From positions 1-8,868 of the forward strand of contig DATMSM010000099.1 of assembly GCA_035565355.1 (NCBI GenBank): 8,868 nt of DNA. The letters are read 5' to 3'. Source of the stretch: Ga0074130 sp035565355 (GTDB taxonomy: Bacteria; Pseudomonadota; Gammaproteobacteria; Burkholderiales; Rhodocyclaceae). The notes under the pieces were generated by a model. It was not told where the DNA came from and made no database searches. It saw nothing but the letters and a program-made list of their open reading frames with translations. A program made the position numbers and the translations under genes. Shown here in pieces: positions 6,028 through 8,868 of this stretch. Within the stretch, counting starts at the first letter, position 1. Each line of letters starts with the position of its first letter.

Positions 6028-6926
6028 GTGGCTTCTCCGGCAGTGCGCATGATCTGCTTCATCCATTCTATAAAGGCTTTCACGCGCAGGGGCAGGTGGC
6101 GACGGTTGGCGTACACCATGCTGATGGGCAGGGGCGGCGGTCGGAAGTCGGGCAGGATTTCGACGAAGGCATCGTCGCCCAAGTACTTGCCAATGCGTGG
6201 CGCCTGGATGATGCCGAGGCCGGCGCGGCAGGCTTCGCGATAGGCATCCGAATTATTGACGGTAACGATGCCCTGCATGGGTACATAGGCGCTCTTGCCG
6301 TTGGCGTCCACGTATTCAAAGCCGGCGGGTCGCGCACCCAGGGTTTGCGTGTAGTGGATGAGCTGGTGCGAGGCGAGATCGTCCAGCGTCCTGGGCGTGC
6401 CGTAACGCTTGAGGTAGGTGAGGCTGGCGCAGTTGATTTGTTCATAAGAGAAAAGCGGCACGGCGATGAGGCTATGGTCGCCGATGGCGCCAACGCGCAA
6501 CACGCAGTCGAAACCTTCGCGCACCAGATCGACACGACGGTCGGTGCTGCTCAGTTCAATTTCAAGCTGCGGATGTTGCGCCAGGAATTCCGGCAGGCGC
6601 GGAATGACGATGTCGCGGGCAATGGCGAGCGAGAGGTCTACACGCAGACGGCCGCGCAGGTCGCTGGGGTTGGCGGAAAACAGGGCATTGAGCTCGTCGA
6701 AGTCGGTGAGCAAATCCTTGCAGCGTTCGTAATACGTCTGGCCGTCCTGGGTCATTTGCACCTTGCGCGTGGTGCGATGGAAAAGGCGCGTGCCGAGTTC
6801 GTTCTCGAGTTGCTGCACGGCATTCGAGACCGTCGATTTGAGCACGCCCAGACTGTCTGCCGTGGCCGTGAAGTTGCCCAGCTCGGCGACGCGGGTGTAG
6901 ATGCGCATGGCCTCAATCCGGTCCAT
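6024..6926 (-). CDS. LysR-family transcriptional regulator (CrgA-like)
   Basis: This 300-residue protein has the usual LysR length. Residues 1-60 form the winged helix-turn-helix (MRIYTRVAELGNFTATA, STVSNAVQQLENELGTRLFHRTTRKV). Residues about 90-295 form the periplasmic-binding-protein-like effector domain of the CrgA type (LRGRLRVDLS, FDCVLRVGAIGDHSLIA, ACRAGLGIIQAPRIGKYL). The effector is unknown. Start is the ATG at 6926, with AAAGG a few bases upstream; twelve bases before the ATG lies a perfect 19-bp dyad that is the likely binding site. It is divergent from the SDR gene at 7055, a common regulator-target arrangement. Its stop overlaps the start of the small membrane protein gene, so that protein is probably made along with the regulator. 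Confidence 0.95.
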   Translation of the reverse strand: MDRIEAMRIYTRVAELGNFTATADSLGVLKSTVSNAVQQLENELGTRLFHRTTRKVQMTQDGQTYYERCKDLLTDFDELNALFSANPSDLRGRLRVDLSLAIARDIVIPRLPEFLAQHPQLEIELSSTDRRVDLVREGFDCVLRVGAIGDHSLIAVPLFSYEQINCASLTYLKRYGTPRTLDDLASHQLIHYTQTLGARPAGFEYVDANGKSAYVPMQGIVTVNNSDAYREACRAGLGIIQAPRIGKYLGDDAFVEILPDFRPPPLPISMVYANRRHLPLRVKAFIEWMKQIMRTAGEAT

Positions 6927-6938
6927 TTTTGCCTTTAT

Positions 6939-6957
6939 TGTCCAAATAATTTGGACA
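6939..6957. promoter_or_regulatory. Perfect 19-bp dyad, candidate LysR operator
   Basis: TGTCCAAATAATTTGGACA is two perfect 9-bp inverted arms around a single A at 6948. It lies in the regulator-SDR intergenic region, 12 bp before the LysR start codon. It contains T-N13-A rather than the textbook T-N11-A core, but an AT-rich centre in an interrupted dyad fits LysR sites. If the SDR gene starts transcription near 7013, the centre sits at about -65, the usual position of the LysR recognition site. The short distance to the LysR gene would allow autorepression. Binding is inferred. Confidence 0.68.
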
Positions 6958-7000
6958 GATTAACAAAAAGTGGCGTGTTTATCTTTGTTTTTCCGGCCAA

Positions 7001-7006
7001 TACACT
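7001..7006 (+). promoter_or_regulatory. Tentative -10 element of the SDR gene
   Basis: TACACT matches four of six bases of TATAAT; the hexamer 17 bp upstream (TTTATC, 6978-6983) is a poor -35. Weak core elements are usual at promoters activated by LysR-type proteins. Transcription would start near 7013, leaving about 42 nt to the ATG at 7055. This call rests mainly on its consistent distance from the dyad at 6939-6957. Confidence 0.3.
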
Positions 7007-7054
7007 GCAGTCATGGTGGCAATGACGCTACCGAACCCGACTCAGGAGATGACC

Positions 7055-7828
7055 ATGAACACTCAAACCAATACCCGCAAGATTGCCCTCGTGACTGGCA
7101 GCAGCCGAGGCCTGGGCAAGAACATCGTCGAGCATCTGGCCCGGCAGGGCGTGGATGCGTTGATCACCTATCGCAGCAAGCGCGACGAGGCCGAAGCGGT
7201 GGCGGCCGGGGTGCGCAATGCCGGCGGCAATGCCGCCGTGCTGCCACTGGATGTGGCTGATAGTGCAAGCTTCCCGGCTTTCGCCGCAGCGCTGAAGCGC
7301 GTGCTGCAAACGCAATGGCAACGTGAGAGCTTTGATTACCTGGTCAATAACGCCGGCATTGGTATCTATGTGTCTTTTGCCGAAACCACCGAGGCGCAGT
7401 TCGAGGAACTGTTCCGTATCCACCTCAAGGGCCCGTACTTCCTGACCCAGACGCTGCTGCCGCTGATCGCCGATGGCGGTCGCATCCTCAATGTATCGTC
7501 GGGCCTAGCTCGTTTCAGTATGCCGGGCTTTGCCGCCTATGCGGCGATGAAGGGCGGCGTGGAGGTGCTGACACGTTATATGGCGGCGGAGTTCGGTGCA
7601 CGTGGCATTCGCGTAAACACCCTGGCACCCGGCGCCATCGAGACCGACTTTGGCGACGGCCTGGTGCGCGATACGCCGGAAGTGAATCGACATCTCGCCT
7701 CCTTGACGGCGTTGGGGCGTGTCGGGCTGCCGGACGATATCGGCGGTGCGGTGGCAGCATTGTTGTCAGCGGGCAGCGGCTGGATCAACGGCCAGCGTAT
7801 CGAAGTGGCCGGGGGCATACATCTGTAG
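7055..7828 (+). CDS. Classical short-chain dehydrogenase/reductase (SDR)
   Basis: With this start the protein has 257 residues, the usual length of a classical cytosolic SDR oxidoreductase using NAD(P)H. Visible motifs are the cofactor loop TGSSRGLG (14-21), VNNAG (97-101), the catalytic serine region NVSSG (S148/S149), Y162-x3-K166 (YAAMK), and APGAIETDF (191-199). The cofactor-side residues YRSKRDEAE hint at NADP preference. At the position that in many SDRs carries the fourth catalytic residue (Asn in a N-L-K-G context), this protein has His123 (RIHLKGPYF). The substrate is unknown. The ATG at 7055 has AGGAG six bases upstream; in-frame ATGs at 7013 and 7022 lack a good ribosome binding site. 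Divergent from the LysR gene, the likely regulator, and convergent with dinB. Confidence 0.94.
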   Translation: MNTQTNTRKIALVTGSSRGLGKNIVEHLARQGVDALITYRSKRDEAEAVAAGVRNAGGNAAVLPLDVADSASFPAFAAALKRVLQTQWQRESFDYLVNNAGIGIYVSFAETTEAQFEELFRIHLKGPYFLTQTLLPLIADGGRILNVSSGLARFSMPGFAAYAAMKGGVEVLTRYMAAEFGARGIRVNTLAPGAIETDFGDGLVRDTPEVNRHLASLTALGRVGLPDDIGGAVAALLSAGSGWINGQRIEVAGGIHL

Positions 7829-7876
7829 TAGGCGGTACGGCAAACGCGGAATTTTCGCCCCTTGGCCGAGCGTCCT

Positions 7877-8868
7877 TCACGCGAAGGGCAGTTCAGCCTG
7901 GGCTTCCTCGCGCGCGGCTTCATCGGCGGGAATGAGCTTGCCGGCACGCACGCCCAGCAGGCGCAGCCTGCGTTCCAGCGGCACGCGCTTCAAGCATTCG
8001 CGTGCGGCGCGCAGGATGTCGGCGGCATCGGCGCTGGCGCACTTGATGGTGTGGTCGCGCGTGGCGATCTCGAAATTGTCGTAGCGCAGCTTGATGCCTA
8101 TGGTCTTGGCGGCATAGCGTTTCTTCTGCAGGTCGTCGGCCAGACGCTCGCACAGATGGATGAGGATTTCCGAAAGTCGCTGGCGGTCGCTGCGCGCATG
8201 CAAATCGCGCTCGAAGGTGGTTTCGCGGCTGATGGACTTGGGTTCGGACGCGGTGACGACCGGTCGCTCGTCGATGCCCTGGGCGGCATCGGCCAGCCAG
8301 GCGCCGTAGCTGCGGCCGAACTGGGCGATCAAAAAGTCACGCGGCTGGGCCGCCAGTTCGCCTATGCTCGTGATGCCCAATTGCTTGAGCTTTGCGCTGG
8401 CCTTGGGGCCGACGCCGTTGATTTTGCTTGCGGCCAGCGGCCAGATGCGCGCGGGCAGGTCCTCCGCCATAACGATGCTGATGCCAGCGGGCTTGTGCAG
8501 GTCGGAGGCGATCTTGGCGATCAGCTTGCAATGGCTGATGCCGATGGAGCAGCTGAGCCCGGTGGCGTCACGCACCGCCTGCTGCAGCCGCTCTGCCAGT
8601 GGTGCGCTGGCTTCCTCGATGGCGCTGAGGTCGATGTAGATCTCGTCGATGCCGCGATTTTCGATCAGCGGCGCGATCTCCGCCACGGCCGCCTTGAACA
8701 GGCGCGAATAGTGGCGATAGGTCGGAAAATCCACCGGCAGCAGTACCGCGTCGGGCGCGAGTTTGGCCGCCTTCATCATGCCCATGGCCGAGAACACGCC
8801 GAGGGCGCGGGCCTCATAGGTGGAGGTTGTGATCACGCCGCGGCCCACGTAGTCGGCGAGCCGCGCGT
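7877..8868 (-). CDS. dinB: DNA polymerase IV (Y-family translesion polymerase), N-terminus cut by the window edge
   Basis: The 329 residues seen here align in order with DinB: the fingers segment YVGRGVITTSTYEARALG, the palm motif RGIDEIYIDL with the catalytic Asp-Glu pair (fragment residues 74-75), CSIGISHCKLIAKIASDLHKP, a helix-hairpin-helix (NGVGPKASAKLKQLGI), the thumb segment QGIDERPV, and the little-finger domain from about SRETTFERDL onward. The protein ends in QAELPFA, whose Q-x2-L-x-F pattern is a probable sliding-clamp binding motif. About 35 residues are missing, including the first catalytic aspartate and the steric gate, because the frame stays open to the right edge; the GTG at 8848 is internal, not the start. 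The motif before the catalytic pair reads RGI where E. coli has LSL. It copies damaged DNA with low fidelity and is often SOS-induced; its promoter is not in the window. Convergent with the SDR gene. Confidence 0.94.
   Translation of the reverse strand, partial: ARLADYVGRGVITTSTYEARALGVFSAMGMMKAAKLAPDAVLLPVDFPTYRHYSRLFKAAVAEIAPLIENRGIDEIYIDLSAIEEASAPLAERLQQAVRDATGLSCSIGISHCKLIAKIASDLHKPAGISIVMAEDLPARIWPLAASKINGVGPKASAKLKQLGITSIGELAAQPRDFLIAQFGRSYGAWLADAAQGIDERPVVTASEPKSISRETTFERDLHARSDRQRLSEILIHLCERLADDLQKKRYAAKTIGIKLRYDNFEIATRDHTIKCASADAADILRAARECLKRVPLERRLRLLGVRAGKLIPADEAAREEAQAELPFA

Noticed and set aside
5892..7025. A 377-codon open frame on the plus strand
   Set aside because: Antisense to the LysR gene; the real frame on the other strand has full LysR motifs, a start and an operator.
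7874..7887. Short hairpin CCTTC-ACGC-GAAGG at the end of dinB, considered as a terminator for the SDR or dinB gene
   Set aside because: Only five pairs, no U-tract on either strand, and it overlaps the dinB stop codon.

Overview
This looks like an ordinary chromosomal stretch from a GC-rich Gram-negative proteobacterium. The gene set fits a betaproteobacterium best (dinB with an RGIDEIYID catalytic motif, MASE1-GGDEF, a CrgA-type LysR regulator beside an SDR, EgtB), but the lineage is an inference from family resemblance and is not proven. Genes are densely packed, Shine-Dalgarno sequences are generally good, and I see no transposase, integrase, phage gene, CRISPR array, tRNA or rRNA. Both window edges cut a gene: egtB on the left loses its C-terminal half, and dinB on the right loses its N-terminus.

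Layout from left to right. (1) 1-1230, all on the minus strand: yjdM/phnA-like zinc-ribbon protein, then an unrecognised 77-aa charged protein, then egtB (ergothioneine sulfoxide synthase), which starts 11 nt after the small gene ends. (2) 1301-2540, minus: an NmrA-like NAD(P)-binding protein followed by a secreted cupin, forming a two-gene operon that ends in a good intrinsic terminator (1301-1328). (3) 2541-2670: divergent control region with a sigma70-like promoter and a tandem 18-bp direct repeat. (4) 2671-3666, plus: a GlxA-type regulator (DJ-1/PfpI domain plus AraC HTH), which probably controls itself and the divergent NmrA-cupin operon. (5) 3691-5493, minus: a membrane MASE1-PAS-GGDEF diguanylate cyclase, convergent with the GlxA-type gene. 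(6) 5494-5706: AT-richer non-coding gap holding a probable promoter for the cyclase and otherwise only weak hairpins. (7) 5707-6926, minus: a LysR regulator translationally coupled through an ATGA overlap to a 106-aa membrane protein with a CGWGWC motif. (8) 6927-7054: LysR/SDR divergent control region with a perfect 19-bp dyad. (9) 7055-7828, plus: classical short-chain dehydrogenase. (10) 7877-8868, minus: DNA polymerase IV (dinB), partial and convergent with the SDR gene.

Two regulator-plus-divergent-enzyme modules give the window its logic: GlxA-type regulator with NmrA/cupin, and LysR with SDR. Each has a candidate operator visible by eye in the shared intergenic region. The remaining genes (thiol antioxidant synthesis, c-di-GMP signalling, translesion polymerase) are independent housekeeping or stress functions. 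I found no convincing evidence of a wholly new multi-gene system. The best leads are the two operators, the small gene coupled to egtB, and the LysR-coupled membrane protein.
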